Positions 51,242 through 60,442 are shown, counted from the stretch's first letter. The stretch: 64,000 nucleotides of DNA from Streptomyces agglomeratus (GCF_001746415.1 NZ_MEHJ01000001.1:992001-1056000), one strand, 5' to 3'. Numbers and translations: made by a program. The notes: generated from the letters alone by a model not told the origin.

Positions 51242-52164
51242 CCGCAGCACTCGCGGAGAAGGGCCGCTCCCCCGCGCCCCCTTCCGCCACCACCGGCTCC
51301 CCCGCGCCACCCCGCCGGGGCATACCCGGCCGAGGGCCGCGACGCGAGCGGGCCTTCGACGACGTACCCCGCTGGCAGATCTACCTGCCGCTCGCCCTCT
51401 ACCTGCTCTTCACTCTCGTCCCCTTCTACTGGATGCTGCTCTTCGCGCTGCGGCCCGCCGGGTCCACCGCCCTGGTGCCCTGGCCGCTGACCTTCGAGCA
51501 CTTCGGCAAGGTCTGGAACGAGCGCAGCTTCGGGATGTTCTTCCAGAACAGCATGATCGTCGGGGTTGCCACGCTGGTGATGACGACGGGGATCGCGCTG
51601 GCGGGAGGCTACGCCCTGGCCCGGTTCGAGTTCCGGATCAAGAGCGGGTTCATGCTGGCGCTGCTGTGCTCGCAGTTCATCCCGGGCGCGCTGATGCTCG
51701 TACCGCTCTTCGAGATCTTCAAGAACCTCCAGATGATCAATTCGCTGGGCAGCGTGATCATCGCGGAGACGGTCTTCCAGCTGCCGCTGTCCATCATCCT
51801 CATCAGCGGTTTCATCAAGAACGTGCCGGTCACGCTGGAGGAGGCCGCCTGGGTGGACGGCTGTTCGCGCTTCCGGGCGTTCTGCGCCGTGGTGCTGCCG
51901 CTGCTGCGGCCCGGTCTGATCGCCGTGGGCTCGTTCGCCTTCGTGCACAGCTGGAACCACTTCCTGTTCGCGCTGATGTTCCTCAGCGAGCAGGACAAGC
52001 AGACGATCCCCGTCGGCCTCAACACCCTGATCGGCGCGGACAGCGTGGACCTGGGCGCGCTGGCTGCGGGCGGGGTCATCGCCGCGGTGCCGGTCGTGAT
52101 CGTGTTCGCCTTCATCCAGAAGTGGCTGATCACCGGTTTCAGCTCGGGGGCGGTGAAGGGATGA
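51238..52164 (+). CDS. ABC sugar permease (MalG/UgpE type)
   Basis: 308 residues from GTG 51238 (GTGA overlap). An extended Pro/Arg/Ala-rich cytoplasmic tail of about 45 residues comes first, then IYLPLALYLLFTLVPFYWMLLF. EAA-type loop TLEEAAWVDGCSRF near residue 200; C-terminal ITGFSSGAVKG. Overlaps the oxidoreductase gene by 4 bases. Confidence 0.92.
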   Translation: MTAALAEKGRSPAPPSATTGSPAPPRRGIPGRGPRRERAFDDVPRWQIYLPLALYLLFTLVPFYWMLLFALRPAGSTALVPWPLTFEHFGKVWNERSFGMFFQNSMIVGVATLVMTTGIALAGGYALARFEFRIKSGFMLALLCSQFIPGALMLVPLFEIFKNLQMINSLGSVIIAETVFQLPLSIILISGFIKNVPVTLEEAAWVDGCSRFRAFCAVVLPLLRPGLIAVGSFAFVHSWNHFLFALMFLSEQDKQTIPVGLNTLIGADSVDLGALAAGGVIAAVPVVIVFAFIQKWLITGFSSGAVKG

Positions 52165-53321
52165 GCCGCACGAGCCTGCCCGTCGTACTCGCCGGGGCGC
52201 GCGGCCACGGCCGGTCCCATCTGTACAACATCCGCCGTCTGGAAGATCTGGGTCTTGCCCGGCTGGCCGGGATATGCGAGCTGCGGCCACTGGACGCGCA
52301 GGAGCTGGAGGGTTTCGGCAGCCCGGAGCAGTCCGCCGACTTCGGCGCGCTGCTCGACTCCACGGGCGCCCGCGTCGCGATCGTGTGCACGCCCATCCAC
52401 ACCCACACCGACCTGGCGCTGGCGGCGGCCGCACGCGGCGTGCACCTGTTGCTGGAGAAGCCGCCCGCGCCGTCGTACGCCGAGTTCGAGCGGATGGCGG
52501 AAGGCGTACGGGCGGCCGGCACCGTCTGTCAGGTCGGCTTCCAGTCCCTGGGCTCGCACGCCGTGCCCGCGATCCGCGAGCTGATCGGGCAGGGCGCGAT
52601 CGGCGAGCTGCTGGGCATCGGCGCGGCCGGGGCCTGGGTACGCGACACCGCCTACTTCACCCGCGCCCCGTGGTCGGGGCGCCGCCGCATCGGGGCGGTC
52701 GACGTGGTGGACGGGGCGCTGACCAATCCCCTGGCGCACGCGGTCGCCACCGCTCTCGCCGTGGGCGGGAGTACGCGGTCGGAGGATGTCGCGGGCGTCG
52801 AGCCGGAGCTGTTCCGCGCCCATGACATCGAGTCCGACGACACCTCCTGCGTACGGGTCACCACGACGGCCGGGCTGCCGGTCACCGTGGCCGCGACGCT
52901 GTGCGCCGAGGAGCCGGGTGAACCGTACGTGGTCGTGCACGGCGACCTCGGCCGGATCACCTTCTGGTACCGGCAGGACCGGGTGCTCGTGCAGCGCGCG
53001 GGGGACGGCCCGGAGGAGGTCCTGCACGGCAGGACGGATCTGCTGGAGAACCTGGTCCGCCATCTGGCCGGGGACGCGCCGCTGCTGGTGCCGCCGGAGG
53101 ACACCGGCGCTTTCATGCGGGTCGTCGAAGCGGTCCGGCTCGCTCCCGATCCGGTCGTACTGCCCGCTTCCGCCTGGCGCACCGTCCCCGGCGAGTCGTC
53201 GGCCCCGCGCCGGGTCGTGACCGGTGTGGACGGCGCGGTCGCCGCGAGCGCCGAGACTCTGGCCCTCTTCTCCGAACTGGGCGCCCCCTGGGTGTCCGCC
53301 ACCGAGGTGAGTACACCGTGA
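52161..53321 (+). CDS. Gfo/Idh/MocA-family oxidoreductase
   Basis: 386 residues, cytoplasmic. The Rossmann start has VVLAGARGHGRSHLYNIRRL, followed by IVCTPIHTHTDLALAAAARG and the EKPPAPS element equivalent to the family EKP motif. The C-terminal beta-sheet domain mediates substrate binding. Such enzymes oxidise sugars or inositols with NAD(P). Here it could produce the aldonolactone or keto-sugar that feeds the dehydratase and aldolase, but this is inferred. ATGA overlaps on both sides. Confidence 0.88.
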   Translation: MSRTSLPVVLAGARGHGRSHLYNIRRLEDLGLARLAGICELRPLDAQELEGFGSPEQSADFGALLDSTGARVAIVCTPIHTHTDLALAAAARGVHLLLEKPPAPSYAEFERMAEGVRAAGTVCQVGFQSLGSHAVPAIRELIGQGAIGELLGIGAAGAWVRDTAYFTRAPWSGRRRIGAVDVVDGALTNPLAHAVATALAVGGSTRSEDVAGVEPELFRAHDIESDDTSCVRVTTTAGLPVTVAATLCAEEPGEPYVVVHGDLGRITFWYRQDRVLVQRAGDGPEEVLHGRTDLLENLVRHLAGDAPLLVPPEDTGAFMRVVEAVRLAPDPVVLPASAWRTVPGESSAPRRVVTGVDGAVAASAETLALFSELGAPWVSATEVSTP

Positions 53322-54166
53322 ACTCCACGCTGACCCTGAGCTGTTCGGGACGTTCCGTCGGCCGCTACACCTTCGTTCCCGCGCTCGGGGCCCACTTCTC
53401 GGCGCGCCCCTACCTTCATCCCGTCTCCACGCTCGGCGGAGTGCCGGTCACCGAGGAGATGCCCGACGACCACAGGCACCACCTGGGGGCGGGGGTCGCC
53501 GTGCCCGATGTGGCGGGCGCCAACTTCTGGGGCGGGCGGACCTACGTACGCGACCAGGGGTCCGTGGAGCTCGACAACCACGGTGTCCAGGTGCACCGGG
53601 CGTGGAAGCTGTGCGACCCGGACGGCTTCGTCGAGGAACTGAGCTGGCGGGCCGGCCCGGAGCGTACGACCGAGCTGCTGCGGGAGCACCGCACGGTCGC
53701 CGCCACCGCGCTGGATGCCACGGCCTGGGCGCTGGACTTCACCTTCTCGCTGACCAACACCTCGGGCGGCGACCTGTCCATCGGCAGCCCGGCCACCAAC
53801 GGCCGGGCGGGGGCGGGCTACGGCGGGTTCTTCTGGCGGGCCCCCAAGCAGCGGGCGGCGCCCCTGGCGTTCACGGCGGCCGGGCAGGGCGAGGAGGCGG
53901 TGCACGGGCGTACGGCCGACTGGCTGGGCCTGGCGGGCGACGGCTGGACGCTGGTGTTCGCCGGGGCGACCGCGCGGACGCGCCGCGATCCGTGGTTCGT
54001 ACGGACCGGGGAGTATCCCGGGGTCGGTTCGGCGCTCGCCTGGGCGGACCGGCTGCCCGTCGCCGCCGGGGAGACGGTCGTACGCCGCGTGGTCACGGTC
54101 GTGGCGGACAGCGTCCTGGACCGGGCGGCCTCGGCGGCGTACGTCCGCAAGGCGGTGGGCGCGTGA
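53318..54166 (+). CDS. DUF6807 (PmoA-annotated) family protein, unknown function
   Basis: 282 residues, no signal peptide. Features: RYTFVPALGAHFSARPYLHPV, MPDDHRHHLGAGVAVPDV (three close His residues), AGANFWGGRTYVRDQGS and TNGRAGAGYGGFFWRAPK. This matches the DUF6807 family, often labelled PmoA by automatic annotation although there is no reason to link it to methane oxidation. It is repeatedly found beside Gfo/Idh oxidoreductases in sugar loci, as here. The conserved His cluster suggests a metal or catalytic site. GTG start overlapping the oxidoreductase stop. Confidence 0.78.
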   Translation: MNSTLTLSCSGRSVGRYTFVPALGAHFSARPYLHPVSTLGGVPVTEEMPDDHRHHLGAGVAVPDVAGANFWGGRTYVRDQGSVELDNHGVQVHRAWKLCDPDGFVEELSWRAGPERTTELLREHRTVAATALDATAWALDFTFSLTNTSGGDLSIGSPATNGRAGAGYGGFFWRAPKQRAAPLAFTAAGQGEEAVHGRTADWLGLAGDGWTLVFAGATARTRRDPWFVRTGEYPGVGSALAWADRLPVAAGETVVRRVVTVVADSVLDRAASAAYVRKAVGA

Positions 54167-55689
54167 GCCGGGCGTGGACCGCCGACCTCGGGGACGGCAC
54201 GTACCGCAATCCGGTGCTCGCCGGCGACTGGTCCGATCCGGACGTGGTGCGGGTCGGCGAGGACTACTACCTCACGGCTTCCAGCTTCGGCCGCGTGCCG
54301 GGTCTGCCGCTGCTGCACTCGCGCGATCTCGTCAACTGGTCGCTGATCGGGCACGCCCTGGAGGAGCCGACGGGTGGGTCCGGCGGCCCGCGCCACGACT
54401 GCGGGGTGTGGGCGCCGTCGCTGCGGTACAGCGGCGGCCGGTTCTGGATCTTCTGGGGCGACCCGGATCGCGGCATCCACCTGATCAGCGCGCGGGACAT
54501 CCGGGGGCCCTGGACGAAACCGCATCTACTGAAGGCGGGAAAGGGACTGATCGACCCCTGCCCGCTCTGGGACGAGGAGAGCGGCGAGGCGTACCTCGTG
54601 CACGCCTGGGCCAAGTCCCGCTCCGGGGTGAAGAACCGGCTGACCGGCCACCGGATGAGTCCCGACGGGCGCACCCTGCTCGACGAGGGCAAGGTGATCG
54701 TCGACGGTGACCGGATCCCCGGCTGGTTCACCCTCGAAGGCCCCAAGCTGTACCGCCACGACGGCTGGTTCTGGATCTTCGCTCCGGCCGGCGGGGTCGA
54801 GACCGGGTGGCAGGGGGCACTGCGGTCGCGGGAGTTCTTCGGCCCGTACGAGGAGAAAACCGTCCTGCGGCAGGGGCGCACCGACGTCAACGGCCCGCAC
54901 CAGGGCGGCTGGGTGCGCACCCAGACCGGACAGGACTGGTTCCTGCACTTCCAGTCGCGCGGCGCGTACGGGCGTGTGGTGCACCTCCAGCCGATGCGCT
55001 GGGACGAGGCGGGGTGGCCGGTGATGGGCGAGGCGGGGGAACCCGTGTCCGTACATCCGAAGCCGGATCTGCCCGCGCAGCCCGTCACCGCCCCGGTCAC
55101 CGACGACAGCTTCCCCGGCGGGCGCCACGGACGGCAGTGGCAGTGGACGGCCGGACCGGGAGCCGGCTGGACCGTGCCGCACTCCGGGGACGGGCTGTCG
55201 GCGACCTGCGTGCGGACGGCCGACGCGCACGATCTGCGCCGGGTGGCGAACGTGCTGGTGCAGCGGTTTCCGGCACCGGAGTTCACCGCGACGGTCGGAC
55301 TGGCGCTCAGGAGCCGGGCGGTGGGGGCGAAGGCCGGGTTCGCCGTGCTGGGCGACGCCTTCTCCTGGATCGGCCTGGAACGGGGAGCCGACGGCGGCGT
55401 ACGGCTGGTGCACCGGTACGCCGAGGAGGTGGCCGAGAGGGAACGCGACGCGGCCTACAGCCGGCCGGTGCCCGGCACGGGCCGGGTGCGCCTGCGGATC
55501 GAGGTCTCGGCCGGAGCACGCTGCCGGTTCTCCGCCGACACGGGGGACGGTTTCCGGCCCTCGGGGGAGGTCTTCGCGGCCGTGCCGTGGCGCTGGGTCG
55601 GGGCGCAGCTCGCACTGTTCGCCACCGCTCCGCCCGGGACGAAGCCCGCCGGCACGGCCCTGTTCAGCGACTTCCGTATCAACGCCTGA
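54163..55689 (+). CDS. Cytoplasmic GH43 glycosidase with C-terminal beta-sandwich (beta-xylosidase / arabinofuranosidase-like)
   Basis: 508 residues with no signal peptide, so it acts on imported oligosaccharides. GH43 propeller at about 1-300: YRNPVLAGDWSDPDVVRVGEDYY (base Asp), CGVWAPSLRYSGGRFWIF, GKGLIDPCPLWDEESGEAYLVH (Asp) and FTLEGPKLYRHDGWFW (Glu). A concanavalin-like domain follows at about 310-505 (DDSFPGGRHGRQWQW ... SDFRINA), as in two-domain XynB-type enzymes. GTG 54163 overlaps the DUF6807 stop. Confidence 0.9.
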   Translation: MSRAWTADLGDGTYRNPVLAGDWSDPDVVRVGEDYYLTASSFGRVPGLPLLHSRDLVNWSLIGHALEEPTGGSGGPRHDCGVWAPSLRYSGGRFWIFWGDPDRGIHLISARDIRGPWTKPHLLKAGKGLIDPCPLWDEESGEAYLVHAWAKSRSGVKNRLTGHRMSPDGRTLLDEGKVIVDGDRIPGWFTLEGPKLYRHDGWFWIFAPAGGVETGWQGALRSREFFGPYEEKTVLRQGRTDVNGPHQGGWVRTQTGQDWFLHFQSRGAYGRVVHLQPMRWDEAGWPVMGEAGEPVSVHPKPDLPAQPVTAPVTDDSFPGGRHGRQWQWTAGPGAGWTVPHSGDGLSATCVRTADAHDLRRVANVLVQRFPAPEFTATVGLALRSRAVGAKAGFAVLGDAFSWIGLERGADGGVRLVHRYAEEVAERERDAAYSRPVPGTGRVRLRIEVSAGARCRFSADTGDGFRPSGEVFAAVPWRWVGAQLALFATAPPGTKPAGTALFSDFRINA

Positions 55690-55754
55690 CCGAAGCCCCA
55701 CCCATGCGCGAGGAGAGAGCCGCAATGACACGGACCGAGAGAGAAGAGCAGCCC

Positions 55755-57092
55755 ATGAGAACTTCCACCGGGCGCCGCAGGGGGCGTACCGCCGCCGCGG
55801 CCGTCATGGCCGGCGTGCTGGCGCTGACCGCCGCCGCCTGCGGGGACGACGGCAGTGGCAGTACGGGTGACGAGGGGTCGGGCAAGGGCGAGATCACCTT
55901 CTGGGACAACAACGGCGGGCCCCGCACCGCCGTGTGGAAGGAGATCATCAAGGACTTCGAGGCCGCGAACAAGGACATCGAGGTCAAGTACGTCCCCATC
56001 CCCATCACCGACGTGCAGTCGAAGTACGACACCGCTATCGCGGGCGGTGGTCTGCCGGACGTGGGAGGCGTGGGCACCGCGTACCTCTCCGGCATCGTCG
56101 CGCAGAACGCGCTGGAGCCGGTCGGGGACCGGATCAAGGACTCCGCGCTGAACGGCAAGCTGGTGGAGTCGATGGTCGAGGGTGTCAGGACGGCCGGCGG
56201 GCGCGGGGACGAGATGTACTCCGTACCGACGTCCGCGAACAACGGCACGCTCTGGTACCGGACCGACCTGTTCAAGGCTGCGGGGCTGGCGGCTCCGACG
56301 ACGTGGGACGCGTTCTACACGGCGGCCGGGAAGCTGACCGACGCCGACAAGAACGCCTTCGGGTACACGATCCGCGGTGGGGCCGGTTCGGTGGCGCAGG
56401 CGCTGGACGCGATGTACGGGCAGTCGGCCATCACCACGTTCTGGAAGGGCGACAAGACCACCGTCGACGATCCGAAGAATGTCGCGGCGCTGAAGAAGTA
56501 CGTCGGGCTGTACAAGAAGACGACGCCCGAGGCCGACGTCAACAACGACTTCGCCAAGATGGTCGCCCAGTGGGACTCCGGCACGATCGGGATGCTGAGC
56601 CACAATCTCGGCTCGTACCAGGACCACGTGAAGGCGCTGGGTGAGGAGAAGTTCGCCGGCATACCGAATCCGACGGGTCCCGGTGGCGTGCGCGTCCAGG
56701 TGTCCAATCCGGTGGACGGTCTCGGTCTGTTCAAGGCGAGCAAGAACAAGGCCGCCGCGTGGAAGTTCATCGAGTTCGCCGCGTCCCACGCGTCGAACAG
56801 CAAGTGGAACGAGGCGGCCGGTGCGATCCCGGCGAACACCGGGGCGGCGAAGGACCCGTGGATCGGCGAGTCCGAGCCGACGAAGCTCGCCGCACGGTCC
56901 CTGACCGACGGCAGCACCAAAATCGTGCAACTGCCGTACTACCTGCCCGACTGGAACTCGATCACCAAGGCCGGCAACGAGCCCGAGTTCCAGAAGGTCC
57001 TGCTCGGGAAGCAGACGCCCGAGGCGTTCCTGGACAAGCTCGCCGGTGAGCTGAACGCGGCGCAGGCCGAGTGGAAGCAGCAGAACAAGTGA
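55755..57092 (+). CDS. ABC sugar-binding lipoprotein of the GntR-led operon
   Basis: 445 residues from ATG 55755 with lipobox Cys29 (LTAAAC). An ATG at 55725 has the better ribosome site (GGAGAGAG) and would add ten residues to the signal peptide; either start is possible. The mature domain (ITFWDNNGGPRTAVWKEIIKDF, MYSVPTSANNGTLWYR) is a family-1 solute-binding protein. It should serve the permeases at 50315-52164, from which it is separated by three enzyme genes. Overlaps the CE12 gene by 4 bases. Confidence 0.9.
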   Translation: MRTSTGRRRGRTAAAAVMAGVLALTAAACGDDGSGSTGDEGSGKGEITFWDNNGGPRTAVWKEIIKDFEAANKDIEVKYVPIPITDVQSKYDTAIAGGGLPDVGGVGTAYLSGIVAQNALEPVGDRIKDSALNGKLVESMVEGVRTAGGRGDEMYSVPTSANNGTLWYRTDLFKAAGLAAPTTWDAFYTAAGKLTDADKNAFGYTIRGGAGSVAQALDAMYGQSAITTFWKGDKTTVDDPKNVAALKKYVGLYKKTTPEADVNNDFAKMVAQWDSGTIGMLSHNLGSYQDHVKALGEEKFAGIPNPTGPGGVRVQVSNPVDGLGLFKASKNKAAAWKFIEFAASHASNSKWNEAAGAIPANTGAAKDPWIGESEPTKLAARSLTDGSTKIVQLPYYLPDWNSITKAGNEPEFQKVLLGKQTPEAFLDKLAGELNAAQAEWKQQNK

Positions 57093-57931
57093 TCAGCCGT
57101 CGGCGCGCCCTGGCGGCGACCGCCGCCGCGCTGCCGCTCGCCGTGGTCGGCGGGGCGCCGGCCGTGGCGGGCGTTCAGGAATCCCGAAGGAGCCGAGCTC
57201 ACCGTATGCGCACCGTCTTCGTTGCCGGGGACTCCACCGCCGCCGGCAAGTCCGTCTCGGCCGCGCCCGAGACCGGATGGGGCATGGCACTTCCCTTCTT
57301 CCTGCACGAGCACCTGGCGGTGGCCAACCACGCCGTGAACGGCCGCAGTTCGAAGAGCTTCATCGACGAGGGCAGGCTCGCTCCGATTCTGGAGGCGATC
57401 CGGCCGGGCGACTTCCTGCTCGTCCAGTTCGGCCACAACGACCAGAAGCGTGAGGACCCCGCCCGCCACACCGAACCGTGGACGAGCTACCAGGAGCACC
57501 TGCTCCAGTACGTCACCGGGGCGCGGGCCCGTGGGGCGTGCCCGGTGCTGCTGACGTCCGTGGAGCGCCGGCGGTTCGACGCGGCCGGTACGGCGCTCGC
57601 CACGCACGGCGCGTACCCGCGGGCCGTGCGGGCGCTGGCGGCGGAGCACGGCGTACCGCTGCTGGACATCGCGGCGCTCTCGCTCGCCCTGTGGCAGAAG
57701 CTGGGGCCCGAGCCGAGCAAGAGGTACTTCCACTGGCTGGCGCCGGGAGAGTCCCCCAACTACCCCGACGGCGTATCGGACAACACCCACTTCCATCCGC
57801 CCGGCGCCATCGAGGTGGCCCGGATGACGGCGCGCGCGCTGCGGAGCGAACAGGTGCTCGGCGCGCACGAGGTGCGCCGCCTGAGCGCGGACATTCCCGA
57901 GTCCTGGCTGACCTGGCACGAGGAGTCGTAA
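57089..57931 (+). CDS. Rhamnogalacturonan acetylesterase (CE12)
   Basis: 280 residues from GTG 57089 (GTGA overlap). SRRRALAATAAALPLAVVGG is a Tat-like export signal. SGNH blocks: Ser49 in VFVAGDSTAAG, NGRSSKSF, FGHNDQK, and Asp231/His234 in DNTHFHPPGA. The length and motifs fit classical CE12 enzymes without extension. It deacetylates rhamnogalacturonan-I. It is a second, shorter CE12 besides the one at 42817. The pectate lyase gene starts one base after its stop. Confidence 0.93.
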   Translation: MISRRRALAATAAALPLAVVGGAPAVAGVQESRRSRAHRMRTVFVAGDSTAAGKSVSAAPETGWGMALPFFLHEHLAVANHAVNGRSSKSFIDEGRLAPILEAIRPGDFLLVQFGHNDQKREDPARHTEPWTSYQEHLLQYVTGARARGACPVLLTSVERRRFDAAGTALATHGAYPRAVRALAAEHGVPLLDIAALSLALWQKLGPEPSKRYFHWLAPGESPNYPDGVSDNTHFHPPGAIEVARMTARALRSEQVLGAHEVRRLSADIPESWLTWHEES

Positions 57932-57932
57932 C

Positions 57933-59231
57933 ATGCGCAGACCCACACCCCGCACCGGCCTCATGGCCCTGGCCGCCGCCGCGCTGACGCCCGGCCTGCT
58001 CGCGGCCGCCCCGGCCGGGGCAGCGCACCCGTCGCCGGTACGCGGCGCCCATGTCCTTCCCGCGAACGACGGGTGGGCGTCGGCCGACGGCGGCACCACG
58101 GGCGGCGCCGGGGCCGACGCGGCGCACACGTACACCGTCGCCACCTGGGACGAGTTCAAGCAGGCGCTCAAGGACGGCGGGGACGCGCCCAAGGTGGTCA
58201 AGGTGCGCGGCACGCTCGACGGCATGGGCGGCAGGAGCTGCGAAGACTACGCCGTAGGCGGTTACACCCTGGACGCCTACCTGGCGGCGTACGACCCCAG
58301 GACCTGGGGCACCGCCCCGCCCTCCGGCCCGCAGGAGGAGGCCCGCGCCGCCTCCGCCGCCGCCCAGGGGGAGCAGGTCAGGGCGTACGTACCGGCCAAT
58401 ACGACGATCGTCGGCCTGGGGCACGGCGCCCGGGTGCTCGGCGGGTCCCTCCAGATCAAGGACACCGACAACGTCGTGGTGCGCGGCATCACCTTCGAGG
58501 ACGCCTTCGACTGCTTCCCGCAGTGGGACCCCACGGACGGGGACAGCGGTGCCTGGAACTCGGAGTACGACAACCTCGTGGTGCACGGCTCGACGCACGT
58601 GTGGATCGACCACAACACGTTCACCGACGGCCGCCGCCCGGACAGCGGACAACCGCTGCACTACGGCCAGTTGTACCAGCAGCACGACGGTGAGCTGGAC
58701 GTCGTCAGGGGCGCCGACCTGGTCACCGTGTCCTGGAACGCCTTCACCGACCACGACAAGACCCTGATGATCGGCAACAGCGACGGCGCGGGTGCGACCG
58801 ACCGGGGGAAGCTGCGGGTCACCCTGCACCACAACCTCTTCCGCGATGTGGTCGAGCGGGCGCCGCGCGTGCGGTTCGGCCGGGTCGACGCGTACAACAA
58901 CCATTTCGTGGTCGCACAGCACGGGTACGCGTACTCCTTCGGCATCGGGATCGAGTCCCAGCTGGTGGCGGAGAAGAACACCTTCGCGCTGCCGGACGGG
59001 GTGGGCGCGGCGAAGATCCTGAAGAAGTGGAAGGACGCCCCGGTCACCACGCGGCACAACTACGTCAACGGCGCTCCGGTGGATCTGCTGGCCGCCCACA
59101 ATGCCGCCAACCCCGCCAACCCGCTGCGTGCGGGCGCGGGCTGGACCCCGGTGCTGCGCACCCGCGTCGACAGCCCGCGAGTCGTTCCGGCCCTGGTCAC
59201 GGGCCGGGCGGGCGCGCCCCACCGGCGCTGA
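57933..59231 (+). CDS. Secreted pectate lyase (PL1)
   Basis: 432 residues; signal peptide about 1-30. Parallel beta-helix motifs of PL1: THVWIDHNTFTDG, LVTVSWNAFTDHDKTLMIGN (calcium-binding Asp region) and ERAPRVRFGRVDAYNNHF with the catalytic Arg. It cuts polygalacturonate by beta-elimination outside the cell. Directly follows CE12 and precedes the pectin methylesterase, so de-acetylation, de-esterification and cleavage are encoded together. Confidence 0.94.
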   Translation: MRRPTPRTGLMALAAAALTPGLLAAAPAGAAHPSPVRGAHVLPANDGWASADGGTTGGAGADAAHTYTVATWDEFKQALKDGGDAPKVVKVRGTLDGMGGRSCEDYAVGGYTLDAYLAAYDPRTWGTAPPSGPQEEARAASAAAQGEQVRAYVPANTTIVGLGHGARVLGGSLQIKDTDNVVVRGITFEDAFDCFPQWDPTDGDSGAWNSEYDNLVVHGSTHVWIDHNTFTDGRRPDSGQPLHYGQLYQQHDGELDVVRGADLVTVSWNAFTDHDKTLMIGNSDGAGATDRGKLRVTLHHNLFRDVVERAPRVRFGRVDAYNNHFVVAQHGYAYSFGIGIESQLVAEKNTFALPDGVGAAKILKKWKDAPVTTRHNYVNGAPVDLLAAHNAANPANPLRAGAGWTPVLRTRVDSPRVVPALVTGRAGAPHRR

Positions 59232-59284
59232 CCGCCACGAGCGGCGACCCGGCCGAACCTCCCCCTCCCGCCAAGGAGCCCCGC

Positions 59285-60424
59285 ATGCCCCCACCCCATC
59301 CCACCCGCCGCACCGCCCTCCTCGCCGCCGCCTCCATCGGCCTCGGTGCCGCGCTCCCCCTCGCCGGCGCCGGGCCCGCGTCCGCCGCACCGCGCCCGTT
59401 CGGCCCGTACGGCTCCCCCGCCCGGCGGCTAGGCCCGCGCACCCGTTACGTCGATCCGTACGGGCGCGGGGACCACACCACCGTGTCCGCCGCGGTCGGC
59501 GCGACCACGGGGGACGGCTGGACCCTGGTGCTCGCCCCGGCGACGTACCGCGAGACAGTGACCGTTCCCGCCGACCGCACCGGACTCACGTTCCTCGGGG
59601 CGTCGTCCGATCCCCGCGACACGGTCATCGTGTACGACAACGCGGCGGGCACGCTCAAACCCGACGGGACGCCGTACGGGACCGGTGGTTCGGCCACCAC
59701 CCTCGTCCAGGCCGACGGCTTCACCGCCCGCCGGATCACCTTCGCCAACGACTGGCTGCGCGCCGAACACCCCGACATCACGTCGGGCACCCAGGCGGTC
59801 GCGATCCGCGTGCTGGGCGACCGCGGCGCGTTCCACGGCTGCCGCTTCCTCGGCCATCAGGACACGCTGTACGCCGATACGCGCTCGCTCGGCGTCACGG
59901 CCCGCCAGTACTACACCCATTGCCACATCGAGGGCGACGTGGACTTCGTCTTCGGCCGGGCCACCGCCGTCTTCGACCACTGCCGCTTCCACACCCTCGA
60001 CCGGGACGTCGGTTTCACCCCGTACGGCTTCGTCTTCGCACCGTCGACGGCGCGGACCACCGCGCTCGGCTACCTCGCCACCCGCTGCCGCGTCACCAGC
60101 GCCGCACCGGACCGGGCGTACAAGCTGGCCCGCCCGTGGGTGCCGAGCTCCGACCCCGCGGCCCACCCCTCCCTGGTCGTACGGGACACCTGGCTGGGTC
60201 CCGGTGTCGATGCCGGAGCCCCGTACGCGAACATGCGCGACGCCCACCCGTGGCAGGACCAGCGCTTCGCGGAGTACCGCAACACCGGGCCGGGCGCGCG
60301 CGTCACCGTCCCCGCGGAGCGGCCGCAGCTGACGGCGGAGGCGGCCCGCGCGCACACCCGCGACACCTACCTTGGTGACTGGGCGCCCGCGCCCACCGGC
60401 CGGCTCCGGCCGGCGGGCGGGTAG
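59285..60424 (+). CDS. Secreted pectin methylesterase (CE8)
   Basis: 379 residues from ATG 59285 with AAGGAG at 59272-59277. Tat-like signal (HPTRRTALLAAASIGLG). CE8 motifs: SGTQAVAIRV, Asp193 in FLGHQDTLYAD, Asp220 in EGDVDFVFGRA, and the Arg/Trp pair in KLARPWVPS. It removes methyl groups from homogalacturonan, creating the substrate for PL1 and PL3. Last gene of the operon, closed by a long hairpin. Confidence 0.94.
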   Translation: MPPPHPTRRTALLAAASIGLGAALPLAGAGPASAAPRPFGPYGSPARRLGPRTRYVDPYGRGDHTTVSAAVGATTGDGWTLVLAPATYRETVTVPADRTGLTFLGASSDPRDTVIVYDNAAGTLKPDGTPYGTGGSATTLVQADGFTARRITFANDWLRAEHPDITSGTQAVAIRVLGDRGAFHGCRFLGHQDTLYADTRSLGVTARQYYTHCHIEGDVDFVFGRATAVFDHCRFHTLDRDVGFTPYGFVFAPSTARTTALGYLATRCRVTSAAPDRAYKLARPWVPSSDPAAHPSLVVRDTWLGPGVDAGAPYANMRDAHPWQDQRFAEYRNTGPGARVTVPAERPQLTAEAARAHTRDTYLGDWAPAPTGRLRPAGG

Positions 60425-60442
60425 TACGCCGGGAGGTGACGA

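Noticed and set aside
53318..54166. Methane mono-oxygenase (PmoA) function
   Set aside because: The name is an annotation artefact for DUF6807; the protein has no membrane helices and its context is sugar metabolism.
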